A program made the translations under genes and the position numbers. Shown one piece after another: positions 9,645 through 18,207 of a stretch of DNA of 64,000 bases. How positions within the stretch are numbered: the first letter of the stretch is position 1; every line of letters begins with the position of its first letter. This DNA comes from Lachnospiraceae bacterium (GTDB taxonomy: Bacteria; Bacillota; Clostridia; Lachnospirales; Lachnospiraceae), in assembly GCA_009774175.1 (NCBI GenBank), contig VSNG01000002.1:18790-82789 (forward strand), written 5' to 3'. The notes under the pieces were generated by a model. The model was not told the DNA's origin, did no database searches, and was given only the letters and a program-made list of their open reading frames with translations.

Positions 9645-10366
9645 CTCACAAATCCTTTCGGGAGCTTTATCAAATAATAGAAAAGCGGATAACTGTTTTT
9701 CAGGCTTCTGTCATCCTCTTTTCGCATGAGGTCATAATTATTCACCCGGGAACTGAGTCCCGCCACATTTTCTACAATGCTGACTGTCCTGTCCACATAT
9801 CGAACAGAGCATTTCTGCTTTTTCGCCCTCACAACAAAATCATAGTCGGCACAGATACGGTACTGTTCGTCAAAACGCAGCCGCCGCATCACCTCTGTCC
9901 TCGTAAACAGGGACTGATGGCTCATCATCCTGCCGCTTAAAAGAAGCAGCATCAATTTATGTTTCCCGTGATATTTCTCCAGCTCTTCCCCGTCCGCCCT
10001 GCGCCGCAGTACATTGCCGTATACCAGATCCTGATCCAGACAGGGAAGCATGTCCGCAAGAACCCGCTCGTCATAAAACTGATCGCCACTGTTCATGAAG
10101 ATCACATACTCTCCGCAGCACAGATCAGTCCCCTTGTTCATGGCGTTGTACAAACCGCTGTCCGTCTCAAATACGGTCCTTACCTTTGGGTCGTTCTCAT
10201 ACTTACGAATCAATTCTGCGGTACCGTCCCCGGACAAACCGTCAATAATCAGATACTCCATATCTTCACATGTCTGCCCCAGTACCGACTCTATCGTTTC
10301 CACAATGGTATCAGCCGCATTATAGCACACGGTAACCACCGAAATTTTTACTTTCCGCATATCCAT
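9611..10366 (-). CDS. GT2-family glycosyltransferase
   Basis: The 251-residue GT-A enzyme opens with VKISVVTVCYNAADTIVETI and has YVIFMNSGDQFYDE near residue 95, where the usual Asp-Asp is replaced by Ser-Gly-Asp; this is seen in many active GT2 enzymes. It resembles the GT2 at 7612 throughout its N-terminal half. A TTG-initiated frame would start at 10372, but the ATG at 10366 is the more ordinary choice and follows the upstream stop by 11 bases. It overlaps the downstream GT4 start by 34 bases. It probably transfers a hexose to the growing lipid-linked glycan. Confidence 0.86.
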   Translation of the reverse strand: MDMRKVKISVVTVCYNAADTIVETIESVLGQTCEDMEYLIIDGLSGDGTAELIRKYENDPKVRTVFETDSGLYNAMNKGTDLCCGEYVIFMNSGDQFYDERVLADMLPCLDQDLVYGNVLRRRADGEELEKYHGKHKLMLLLLSGRMMSHQSLFTRTEVMRRLRFDEQYRICADYDFVVRAKKQKCSVRYVDRTVSIVENVAGLSSRVNNYDLMRKEDDRSLKNSYPLFYYLIKLPKGFVRCIKRARENQK

Positions 10367-10377
10367 AATCAACTCTT

Positions 10378-11340
10378 TCAGGAATCCTTCTCCTCAAAGT
10401 TAATCCGCTTCTCCTCAATCACAATGGGCCTGTGAATAATCCTCGTATTAATATTTAAAATATACTCGCCAAGCAGTCCGATAAAAAAAAGCTGCAGAGA
10501 ACCGATCACATAAACGCCCAAAATCATGGGCGCATTACCCGCCTGAAAATCCCCCCAGTTTACCAGCTTCATAATCAGATAGATAAACGCAATAAGCAGG
10601 CTGACGCCGGAGGATAAAAAGCCAAGCAGCGTTGCAAGCCGCAGACCCACCTTGGTGTAGGATGTAATACTGAGCATGGCTGCGTCGTAAAGGCTGTAAA
10701 AGTTATTGTGCGTCTTACCGGCCTTCCGCTTCGCCTGTTCGTACTCAATCTCGATCATATTAAAGCCCGACGCGTATTCCGCCACAATCCCCCGCAAAAA
10801 AGGAATCGGATCGTCCAGTTCCCGAAGTAATGCTATAAAGGTCTTATCGTACAGTCCAAACCCCGTAAAATGCTCTATCATCTTGACGTCGGACATATTT
10901 TTGATCAATTTGTAATATACGGTTCTTAAAAAATAGAGCACGCTGGACTCCCTGCTGGAGGTCTTGATCCCGCTGACAATCCTGTGCCCCTTCTCCCATT
11001 CTTCCACAAAACGGGGTATCAGTTCCACCGGGTCCTGAAAGTCACAGCACATGCTGATCGTACAGTCTCCCGTAGTCTGACACAGACCATGGAACGGAGA
11101 ATTAAACTGTCCGAAATTCGTCACATTAAAAATGGCCTTTATTTTCCTGTTGGCCGCGCAGATTTTCTCAAGCTTGTCCCTCGTGCCGTCCGTGGAGCAA
11201 TTGTCGATAAACAATATCTCATAGTCGTACTTGGAAAGAGCCTCCTCCAGCACGTTGACTACCGCATAGCTCATCGGCTCCACATTTTCCACTTCGTTAT
11301 AGCAGGGAATCATCACACTGATTTTTTTCTTTTTTTCCAT
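10378..11340 (-). CDS. GtrB/DPM1-like polyprenyl-phosphate glycosyltransferase with two C-terminal helices
   Basis: The 320-residue protein has an N-terminal GT2 domain (KISVMIPCYNEVENVEPM, then LFIDNCSTDGT and MCCDFQDP near residue 100) and two strong C-terminal membrane helices around residues 235-260 and 270-300. This architecture is that of GtrB and related enzymes, which load glucose or another sugar from a nucleotide donor onto undecaprenyl phosphate for later use outside the membrane. That role fits the GT-C-like proteins at 5535 and 12407. Ribosome site AAGG lies before the ATG at 11340, and a 76-base gap precedes it in which a weak promoter can be drawn. The sugar is unknown. Confidence 0.85.
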   Translation of the reverse strand: MEKKKKISVMIPCYNEVENVEPMSYAVVNVLEEALSKYDYEILFIDNCSTDGTRDKLEKICAANRKIKAIFNVTNFGQFNSPFHGLCQTTGDCTISMCCDFQDPVELIPRFVEEWEKGHRIVSGIKTSSRESSVLYFLRTVYYKLIKNMSDVKMIEHFTGFGLYDKTFIALLRELDDPIPFLRGIVAEYASGFNMIEIEYEQAKRKAGKTHNNFYSLYDAAMLSITSYTKVGLRLATLLGFLSSGVSLLIAFIYLIMKLVNWGDFQAGNAPMILGVYVIGSLQLFFIGLLGEYILNINTRIIHRPIVIEEKRINFEEKDS

Positions 11341-11375
11341 TTTCGGCCTTTATCCTTCTTTACATATATTGGATA

Positions 11376-11404
11376 AGTTTACCATACATTATGAAATAAT
11401 ACAA
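11376..11404 (-). promoter_or_regulatory. Possible sigma-A-type promoter
   Basis: In the 76-base gap before the GtrB-like gene, the minus strand reads TTGTAT (11404-11399), a 17-base spacer and TAAACT (11381-11376), each only a partial match to the consensus. The gap is AT-rich, unlike its surroundings. Such matches arise by chance, so this is a weak call. Confidence 0.22.
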
Positions 11405-11416
11405 CTTTCCGCCGCC

Positions 11417-12394
11417 CTATCTCCCTGTCAGTAAATGTATTCCCCGAAACAGAAAAATAAATACTCCCGGGCAGTAAATTATCATAACCGCGCTGCATTT
11501 CAGGTAAAAAGGGGTTGCCGTGCTGCGACAGATCTCTTTTTTATGCGCCCGCAGATGTTCCCGCAGCTTACGGATCACTGCCCGGTCATAAGACCTGTTT
11601 CTGCACATGGCCGTAATCACCGCCATCTCAAACTCCGCATAAAAGCTGCGCAGCTGCCCCTGGTATTTCGGAAATGCCTGCTCAAATGCGCGTTCAATCT
11701 CCATATATTTTTCAAGGGAATTTGCGTACTTTGGATTATAACCTGAATGGGAAATGCTGCCTCCCCGCATCAGATAATTATAATAGGCGGCGTCCGTAAT
11801 GACGATTTTCGCCGCTTTCCACACCAGCTGGGAAACCATGTCATGTTCTTCTCCAATAGCCAGATTTCCCGGAAATTCCACCGTTTCCAGAAGGGGCCGC
11901 CTAATCAGCTTGGTCACCGCGGAAGTATTGATATAGCGCGTTATATGCAGATGATATACCATATCCTTCCTGTCGTTGCAGATAATTTCGGAAAACTCTA
12001 TCTTCTCCCCAATGGGAGCTCCCGTCTCCGCAACCCGTCGAAGCTGCGAACAGACCACATCGGCCCCGGTTCTTTCGGCCGTTTCATACAATGCCGACAG
12101 CATCTTTCTGTCGATCCAGTCATCCGAATCGAGAAACATCACATACTTTCCTTTAGCCGCCTCAAGCCCGTTTCGTCTGGACAGCGCAAGTCCGCAGTTT
12201 TTCTGATGGATCACCCGGATTCTTTCATCCCGCTTCTCATACTCGTCGCAGATTTGCCCCGCCTGATCGGGCGAGCCGTCCTCCACCAGAATGATCTCAA
12301 ACTTTTGAAACGTCTGTCCCAGAACGCTGTCCACGCACTTTTTCAAATACTGTTCGGTATTGTACACCGGTATGATAACACTGATTTCACACAT
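11417..12394 (-). CDS. GT2-family glycosyltransferase (EpsJ/CpsJ-like)
   Basis: The 325-residue protein starts EISVIIPVYNTEQYLKKCVD, has EIILVEDGSPDQ and YVMFLDSDDWID near residue 90, where the Asp-Ser-Asp-Asp is the nucleotide-sugar and metal motif of GT2 enzymes. The C-terminal region is longer than in the two short GT2 enzymes of this cluster and ends in a short hydrophobic stretch (about 300-320) that may attach it to the membrane. Ribosome site GAGGAT lies before the ATG at 12394, which follows the upstream stop by 12 bases. It probably adds one sugar in the cytoplasm; specificity unknown. Confidence 0.88.
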   Translation of the reverse strand: MCEISVIIPVYNTEQYLKKCVDSVLGQTFQKFEIILVEDGSPDQAGQICDEYEKRDERIRVIHQKNCGLALSRRNGLEAAKGKYVMFLDSDDWIDRKMLSALYETAERTGADVVCSQLRRVAETGAPIGEKIEFSEIICNDRKDMVYHLHITRYINTSAVTKLIRRPLLETVEFPGNLAIGEEHDMVSQLVWKAAKIVITDAAYYNYLMRGGSISHSGYNPKYANSLEKYMEIERAFEQAFPKYQGQLRSFYAEFEMAVITAMCRNRSYDRAVIRKLREHLRAHKKEICRSTATPFYLKCSAVMIIYCPGVFIFLFRGIHLLTGR

Positions 12395-12406
12395 TCGTTT
12401 TCATCC

Positions 12407-14392
12407 TCAATAAAAAACGCCCCGTTTTCCCCTCTGTCCGAAATACAGCCTGTACACTGCGACCTCCTCATTCTCAAAAGCCACTTCACCCACATCCTTC
12501 GGGCATGTAAACAGCGGCGTATAAAACTTTCTCTGCACGATATAGTCAAGCCCCAGCTCCGCGTAGTACCTTACCGCTTCCTGATTTCCGGCAAAACAGC
12601 TTATTCCGCGCAGATAATCGGTATCGTAATCGTGAAAGAGATATGCATATCGTTCCGAAAAAACGCCGGTAGGATCATGCAGGTTTCCCCAGACCCTGTC
12701 GGATAACAGAATCACATCCTCCTCCGTATTGTCCCTGATCCACGTGTAGGCCTCGCACTGCGCCTGGGATACATAAAGCAGACATTCGCCCTTATGCCTG
12801 TCAACGGCATTCGGCGTACCGATATTTTTCACTCCGGCCGCCAGATTAGAGCCAAAGTAACCCAGATAGTTATTCTGTAGCATAAATACAATCGCGGCAG
12901 CACCAATCGCCCCTGCCGCCGCATAGCCGGCCTTCCCCCGCAGATACTTCTCAAATACGATTTCCGCAAGACACCCGGTAAGTACTGCGGCAAACGGAAA
13001 TGTGATAAAACAGAAATACATATGCGAGTTCCCGTTAAAGTTAATCACATAGCTTCCCATGGTTCCGGCCAGGATAATAACGGCAAACAACAGATGCTCC
13101 TTTTTCAGCTTTTTTAAAAACAGCAGATAAAGACAATAAATCCCTGCCGGAATAAAAGTAAAACAATTGGATCTCGCCGTTTTCACACCGTATCTGACAA
13201 TCCAGGCAGCGCATGAACGCAGGGACTGCATCGCCTGCGATCCGCCGTTAAGCTGAATATCCGGAAGATGCAGCGTCAGATTATAATTTTTCGCAATCGG
13301 CCAAAGGTATACTCCCACTGCTCCAAATACAACCAGCATAAGGCCCGTGGCAATATACGCTGTCCTCCTGCTGCTTCGTGAGAGAAACAAATAAAGATAC
13401 GCCGCTGCAAAACCGCAGAAAACAACCGCGCCTGCCGCGCTCTTGGTTCCCGTACAGCATAGCAGACAACATAGGCTCCAGACTAGATTGCGCACATCCG
13501 TTTTTTCGTTTTCCAGCTGTACCAGAAGCAGCGCCACCACGATAAGGCCCAGAGCCTGCGCAATATCGTAGGACATCGGCACCAGGTACATATGCCATAT
13601 ATAGGTCATAGGCACCACTTCCTCGTACCCGGTGGAAAACAGCAAAAGCAACAGGGCCAGAACCTGCGCCGCCTTATTTTTCATCATTCTGCTCACAAGC
13701 GCGTAAGAAGACAGCCCCGTCAATAAAGCGCTCTCAATAAAAGAATAGCACACCGCCACCTTAACCGCCTGAATCCCCGTCACAACGGAAACCGCCGTCT
13801 GCTGCAGCGCCCCCAGGTAATGGTAACGGTATCCCGGCGCAAGCGTGCGAAATTCCTTTGGCGGAAAATGCTTTTTCAGGGCAACCATATCTCCCGTCCA
13901 ATACAGAAAATCCGTCTCGTAATTATTGGAGCCTGCTGTATAAGGTATCTTCCATCTCATGGAAAAAACTACAAGCATAACAAAAAAGACTGCTAAAACC
14001 GTGCCGATCCATATGATGTTTCCTTCGCCATCCGAAGATTTTGTCGCCGTTTCCTGCACGAAGTCCCTTTTCTGATTCCGCTTAAACGCCAATGCTGCGC
14101 ACGCCAGAACCGGCAGCAGGAAAAAGGCGCCCCGCACATACCTGATTCCCACAGTCAGCATCAGCGCTGTATATAGCAGAATCGTCAGCATATAGCCGGA
14201 CGCGTAGATCAGCGTCAGTTTTTCTATCCTTCTCAGATTTTTTATCGGCACAAGCGCCATAACGGCGGCGCCGGGCAAAATCATGCAAAAAAACTGAAAG
14301 CAGATATATACCAGAAGCTCTCCCGGAGCTATCTGATTACATACCCCTGTAACAATCGTCATAAAGGCAATCAGACCGATTAAAGCAATCAT
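12407..14392 (-). CDS. Large polytopic membrane protein, GT-C-like
   Basis: The 661-residue protein has about 13 hydrophobic helices, a large loop around residues 150-205 that contains YETDFLYWTGDM, and a soluble C-terminal tail of about 130 residues beginning near LLYVSQAQCEAYTWIRDNT. A tail of this kind (aligned with ..EAxxWIRENT..) is common behind the membrane region of bacterial GT39-like and related mannosyltransferase-type GT-C proteins. It is probably an outer-face glycosyltransferase that uses lipid-phosphate sugar. The GtrB-like gene at 10378 is a plausible donor-maker. Ribosome site GGAGAT lies just before the ATG at 14392, 11 bases after the LegB-like gene. A polymerase role is an alternative. 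Confidence 0.72.
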   Translation of the reverse strand: MIALIGLIAFMTIVTGVCNQIAPGELLVYICFQFFCMILPGAAVMALVPIKNLRRIEKLTLIYASGYMLTILLYTALMLTVGIRYVRGAFFLLPVLACAALAFKRNQKRDFVQETATKSSDGEGNIIWIGTVLAVFFVMLVVFSMRWKIPYTAGSNNYETDFLYWTGDMVALKKHFPPKEFRTLAPGYRYHYLGALQQTAVSVVTGIQAVKVAVCYSFIESALLTGLSSYALVSRMMKNKAAQVLALLLLLFSTGYEEVVPMTYIWHMYLVPMSYDIAQALGLIVVALLLVQLENEKTDVRNLVWSLCCLLCCTGTKSAAGAVVFCGFAAAYLYLFLSRSSRRTAYIATGLMLVVFGAVGVYLWPIAKNYNLTLHLPDIQLNGGSQAMQSLRSCAAWIVRYGVKTARSNCFTFIPAGIYCLYLLFLKKLKKEHLLFAVIILAGTMGSYVINFNGNSHMYFCFITFPFAAVLTGCLAEIVFEKYLRGKAGYAAAGAIGAAAIVFMLQNNYLGYFGSNLAAGVKNIGTPNAVDRHKGECLLYVSQAQCEAYTWIRDNTEEDVILLSDRVWGNLHDPTGVFSERYAYLFHDYDTDYLRGISCFAGNQEAVRYYAELGLDYIVQRKFYTPLFTCPKDVGEVAFENEEVAVYRLYFGQRGKRGVFY

Positions 14393-14403
14393 ATGATCTC
14401 CTA

Positions 14404-15384
14404 TTAAACATTATATATATCGCTCTTATAGCATCCCATATTCTCTCTGATCCAGGCAATCGTCTCCCTGATTCCCTCCTCGAACGTATATCGGGGTTCC
14501 CATGCGGTCAGTCTTTTGATCTTCTCGTTTGCGCCCAGCAGACGGTTTACCTCGCTCTTTTCCGGGCGAAGTCTCTGCTCATCGCAGACGATCTTCGCAC
14601 TCGGATTGATCTGCCTGATGATCTCATTTGCCAAATCCCCGATGGAAATCTCCTGCTGGGTCGCAATATTGATTTCCTCTCCGATGGTCTTGTCCGATTC
14701 CGCAATCGACACAAACCCTGCCGCCGTGTCCTTCACATAATTAAAGTCTCTGGTGGGCGAAAGCGATCCCAGCTTAATCTCTTTTTGTCCCGCCAGAAGC
14801 TGGGTAATAATCGTGGGAATCACGGCCCTTGCCGACTGTCTCGGGCCGTATGTATTAAACGGCCTGACAATCGAAACCGGTAAATTAAAGCTTCTGTAAA
14901 AGCTCTCCGCCAGCCGATCCGCTCCTATTTTAGTGGCGGAATAGGGGGACTGACCCTGATAAGGATGTTTTTCGTCAATAGGCACATACTGCGCCGTGCC
15001 GTACACCTCCGAGGTGGACGTGACCATAATCCGCTCTGTTCCCAGATCACGCGCGGCCTGCAGCACGTTTAAGGTGCCCTTGATATTCGTATCCACATAG
15101 GAATCGGGCGAATGGTAGCTGAACGGAATAGCGATTAATGCCGCCAGATGGAATACGCCGTCCACGCCCTTCATCGCTTCCCGCACCCCGTTGGGATCAC
15201 GGATATCCCCCGAAAACACTTCAATTTCCCTCATTTTATCCTGCGGCAGCGTATCCAGCCACCCCCAGGTATTAAAGGAGTTATAATAAGCAAACGCCTT
15301 TACCTGATATCCCTTTTCTACCAGCAGTTCGGTCAGATGACTTCCGATAAAGCCGTCCGCTCCTGTCACCAACACTTTTTTCAT
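14404..15384 (-). CDS. legB: LegB-like NAD-dependent sugar-nucleotide 4,6-dehydratase (extended SDR)
   Basis: The 326-residue protein begins KKVLVTGADGFIGSH (GxxGxxG NAD site, residues 8-14), has TSTSEVYG (residues 122-129) and YSATK (148-152), the SDR Ser/Thr-Tyr-Lys triad, in which the acidic residue after Ser-Thr is typical of 4,6-dehydratases. The pattern through RPFNTYGPRQSARAVIPTII matches the LegB subgroup, which makes a 4-keto-6-deoxy sugar nucleotide on the way to legionaminic acid. I chose the ATG at 15384 (GGAGC upstream) over the ATG at 15396, which would overlap the NeuC stop. It follows neuD, neuB and neuC, which supports a nonulosonic-acid role. The exact nucleotide (UDP or GDP) is not shown. 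Confidence 0.82.
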   Translation of the reverse strand: MKKVLVTGADGFIGSHLTELLVEKGYQVKAFAYYNSFNTWGWLDTLPQDKMREIEVFSGDIRDPNGVREAMKGVDGVFHLAALIAIPFSYHSPDSYVDTNIKGTLNVLQAARDLGTERIMVTSTSEVYGTAQYVPIDEKHPYQGQSPYSATKIGADRLAESFYRSFNLPVSIVRPFNTYGPRQSARAVIPTIITQLLAGQKEIKLGSLSPTRDFNYVKDTAAGFVSIAESDKTIGEEINIATQQEISIGDLANEIIRQINPSAKIVCDEQRLRPEKSEVNRLLGANEKIKRLTAWEPRYTFEEGIRETIAWIRENMGCYKSDIYNV

Positions 15385-15392
15385 AATGCTCC

Positions 15393-16574
15393 TCATTCCT
15401 GCACTGTTTTTCCATGCAAATCGTAAAAAGTTTTCTTTAAATAAATCCGGTCATGCAGCAGAAAGTCTTTACAGACAGCGGCTATTTTCCTGCTTGTCCC
15501 CTCCGCTTCATAGGGATTATGCACCGGCTCCTTTTTCAGTCGTTCCTTCATGGCCGCCGCCTCTTCCATGGCTTTCCTGATATCTCCACGCTCCGCCTCA
15601 CAGTGTATCACACTTTCGGCCGCCGTTCTACCCCGCTGTCTGTCTCCGATATTTACCGTCGGCACCTGAAAAGACGGCGCCTCGATGATTCCGCTGGAAG
15701 AATTTCCGATCACCATCCTGCTGTATTTCACCGCGCTCAGGTATCTGCGCATCCCCAGCGAAGCAACGGCATACACGTTACCGCGGACCGCCGCATATTG
15801 GTCTATCATCCGGTTAATGATGTGGCCGCCCGCATCGGCGTTTGCCTTGGTGATAATATATTTCATAGTAAAATCATCCAACGCATCCAAAAGTGCCTGA
15901 AACTGGCTCTCCACACTTCCATCTTCCAAAGTAACAGGGTGAAAGGTCACAACCGCATAGGGGTCCCCCAATGGAAAATCCAGCGACGCTTCCAGTTCTG
16001 TCTTTGTCATCAACGGCACTTTTCTGATATTTTCCACACCAAGCGCCCCCACCGGAAAAACCCTGTCAGGAGATTCTCCCAACTGGATAATGCGGTTTGC
16101 ATATTCCTGCGTGGAAGGAAAGTGCAGATAGCTGAGCTTTGTAATAGAATGGCGGATAGCGTCATCCACCGCCCCTTCCGTAATCTCGCCGCCGTGAAGA
16201 TGCGCGATAGGTATGCGGGCATTCATTGCCGCCAGACACACCGCAAGCGTCTCATACCGATCCCCCAGCACAACAAGCATGTCCGCCCGGTTCTCCTCAA
16301 AATATCCGCCAAACGCTTCCAAAGCTTCAGCCATCGTCCTGCTGACCGCCGCCGCTGTATCTCCTTTTTCCAAAATCGGTATTTTTACCGCAATGGGAAA
16401 TCCATCGTCAAGAATCTCCCGATAGGTATTTCCGAACTCCTCCGACAGGTGGGCGCCAGTCACCAACAGGGAAATTTCCAAGTCTCTATCCGCATAAAAT
16501 CTCTCAATCAGCGGCCTTAAGATGCCATATTCGGCTCTTGTCGCCGTCAATACAGCGATCCTTTTCTTTGCCAT
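15393..16574 (-). CDS. neuC: NeuC/LegG-type hydrolysing UDP-sugar 2-epimerase
   Basis: The 393-residue protein starts AKKRIAVLTATRAEYGIL and contains LVVLGDRYETLA, HLHGGEITEGAVDDAIRHSITKLS and MVIGNSSSGIIEAPSF, the hallmark segments of hydrolysing UDP-GlcNAc-type 2-epimerases. NeuC makes ManNAc plus UDP; LegG and NeuC2 do the same on 2,4-diacetamido-trideoxy-hexose nucleotides. A TTG frame starts at 16580; the ATG at 16574 with AGAGG upstream is preferred. It follows the NeuB stop by two bases, so the two are surely co-translated. Given the LegB-like neighbour, a LegG-type substrate (6-deoxy, 4-substituted) is more likely than plain UDP-GlcNAc; this is inference. Confidence 0.9.
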   Translation of the reverse strand: MAKKRIAVLTATRAEYGILRPLIERFYADRDLEISLLVTGAHLSEEFGNTYREILDDGFPIAVKIPILEKGDTAAAVSRTMAEALEAFGGYFEENRADMLVVLGDRYETLAVCLAAMNARIPIAHLHGGEITEGAVDDAIRHSITKLSYLHFPSTQEYANRIIQLGESPDRVFPVGALGVENIRKVPLMTKTELEASLDFPLGDPYAVVTFHPVTLEDGSVESQFQALLDALDDFTMKYIITKANADAGGHIINRMIDQYAAVRGNVYAVASLGMRRYLSAVKYSRMVIGNSSSGIIEAPSFQVPTVNIGDRQRGRTAAESVIHCEAERGDIRKAMEEAAAMKERLKKEPVHNPYEAEGTSRKIAAVCKDFLLHDRIYLKKTFYDLHGKTVQE

Positions 16575-16576
16575 TT

Positions 16577-17575
16577 TCAAACCTCTATCAATTCGTCCTG
16601 CGCAAAATCCCTGACCGCCGTTTTTCCAACAACGTCATTCCAACGCATAGGGGAAATGCCGTTTCCCGGTCTCTTAGTCGTAAGATTGTCCTCCGTAAGC
16701 CGCTCCCCCGCCCTGATGGGACATTTAGCCACGATGCTTTTGCGCGCAATTTCCGTATTTTTCTTCTCCGATTCGGAGGGTCTCTTGACGCCATCTCCCA
16801 GAGCCGATTCTATGTTTCTGACCGCTTCTACCATGGCCCGGAGTTCTGCGGGCTCCAGGCTGGCTTTGTGGTCCGGCCCTTCCATCGTTCTATCAAGCGT
16901 AAAATGTTTCTCGATCACCACGGCGCCCAAAGTCGCCGCCGCAATCGGAATCTCAATGCCCTGCGTGTGATCCGAATATCCCACGGGCACGCCAAGCTCC
17001 CTTTCAAGGGTCGCCATCGCCCGCAGATTTACATCCCGATAGGGCGTCGGATACTCTGTATTACAATGAAGCACGGTAATGTCGCCGCTGCCATATTCCC
17101 GCAGCACCGCCACGGCCTCTCTTATCTCTACAAGGGTACACATGCCAGACGAAATGACAACCCGTTTCCCACACCTTCCCACTTCCCGCAAATAGGGGTA
17201 GTTGGTCACCTCCCCGGAGGGTACTTTTATGATTTCCAGGCCGCACTGTATCAAATAATGCAGGCTGTCAACATCAAAGGGTGTAGACAAGAACATAATG
17301 TTCTTTTCTCTGCACCGGGCAATCAGCTGTTCATGCATATCCGGCGATAATTCCAGTTTTTTAAGCATGTCATACTGGGACTCCTCCTGTCCCGTCGTCT
17401 CCATCTGATAAGCCGCCTTTTTTGCGTCCCTGCTCACCAGCGCCTCCGCTTGAAACGTCTGGAACTTCACGGCGTCCGCGCCCGCTTTTGCCGCCGCATC
17501 CACTAACTTTTTTGCGATTTCGATATCTCCGTTATGGTTGACGCCCGCTTCGGCGATGATAAATATTCTGTTCAT
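16577..17575 (-). CDS. neuB: NeuB/LegI-type nonulosonic acid synthase with SAF domain
   Basis: The 332-residue enzyme has an N-terminal TIM-barrel domain (IIAEAGVNHNGD at residues 6-17, VKFQTFQ, LHCNTEYPTPY, GYSDHTQG, EKHFTLDRTMEGPDHKASL) and a C-terminal antifreeze-like/SAF domain (from about SIVAKCPIRAGERL to the end). Enzymes of this family condense PEP with an N-acylated mannosamine-type sugar to give Neu5Ac, legionaminic or pseudaminic acid. The residues binding PEP and the metal lie in the visible EAG and H-E/D segments. I use the ATG at 17575, which overlaps the NeuD stop (ATGA); an upstream reading from 17602 overlaps NeuD further. It is core evidence for a nonulosonate pathway. Confidence 0.93.
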   Translation of the reverse strand: MNRIFIIAEAGVNHNGDIEIAKKLVDAAAKAGADAVKFQTFQAEALVSRDAKKAAYQMETTGQEESQYDMLKKLELSPDMHEQLIARCREKNIMFLSTPFDVDSLHYLIQCGLEIIKVPSGEVTNYPYLREVGRCGKRVVISSGMCTLVEIREAVAVLREYGSGDITVLHCNTEYPTPYRDVNLRAMATLERELGVPVGYSDHTQGIEIPIAAATLGAVVIEKHFTLDRTMEGPDHKASLEPAELRAMVEAVRNIESALGDGVKRPSESEKKNTEIARKSIVAKCPIRAGERLTEDNLTTKRPGNGISPMRWNDVVGKTAVRDFAQDELIEV

Positions 17576-18207
17576 AACTGCTTTACCTTTTCCCCGCTCC
17601 ATGCGATGCTGTGCGCTTTCACATCACGGCGGATGGTGGTTCCCGCTCCGATCGTGCTTTTATCCCCGATGGTTGTGCACTGGACAACCGTTGCATTGGC
17701 CCCCACCAGCACGGATCTGCCCACCTTTACCTCCCCGCACAAAACCGTTCCCACCGATATATGGGAAAAATCTCCTACCTGACAGTCATGCTCCACAATC
17801 GCGCCCGTGTTGATAATACACATATCCCCTATCACTGCGTTTACATTGATAACGGCTCTCTTGCCGATAAAACTGCCCTCTCCGATTCGTGCGCCGGCAG
17901 AAAGAATCGCGGAAGGGTCGCAGACTATCGGAAGCCGGAAACCGATCTGCTTTAAGGTACCAAAGAGCTTTTCCCTGACATCCGACTTCCCCATATAGCC
18001 GATTCCCACAGCGGCGTTTCGGATGCCGCTTTGAAAAAGCCGCTCCAGATCCTTATCGCCGCCAAGCACCGGATAGCGGCTTCCCTCTTTTGCGCATACC
18101 GCGTCATTGACCACATAACCCGCTATCTCATATTCCTGTTGTCTCTCCAGAACGTCCGCAAGACTTTCCGCGTGTCCGCCCATGCCGAGAATAATTATCT
18201 TTTCCAT
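17572..18207 (-). CDS. neuD: NeuD/PglD-like sugar O- or N-acetyltransferase (left-handed beta helix)
   Basis: The 211-residue protein has an N-terminal Rossmann-like domain (EKIIILGMGGHAESLADVL, residues 2-20) and a C-terminal hexapeptide-repeat helix (from about residue 95; AGARIGEGSFIGKRAVINVNAVIGD, then the HDCQVGDFSHIS stretch with the catalytic-type His). Relatives PglD and LegH acetylate the 4-amino group of UDP sugars; NeuD acetylates sialic acids. It starts directly after the stop of the thiamine enzyme (TAA-ATG) and overlaps neuB by four bases, so it belongs to one translational unit. Whether it acetylates an amino sugar or a hydroxyl cannot be told, especially because no LegC-type aminotransferase is adjacent. 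Confidence 0.87.
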   Translation of the reverse strand: MEKIIILGMGGHAESLADVLERQQEYEIAGYVVNDAVCAKEGSRYPVLGGDKDLERLFQSGIRNAAVGIGYMGKSDVREKLFGTLKQIGFRLPIVCDPSAILSAGARIGEGSFIGKRAVINVNAVIGDMCIINTGAIVEHDCQVGDFSHISVGTVLCGEVKVGRSVLVGANATVVQCTTIGDKSTIGAGTTIRRDVKAHSIAWSGEKVKQL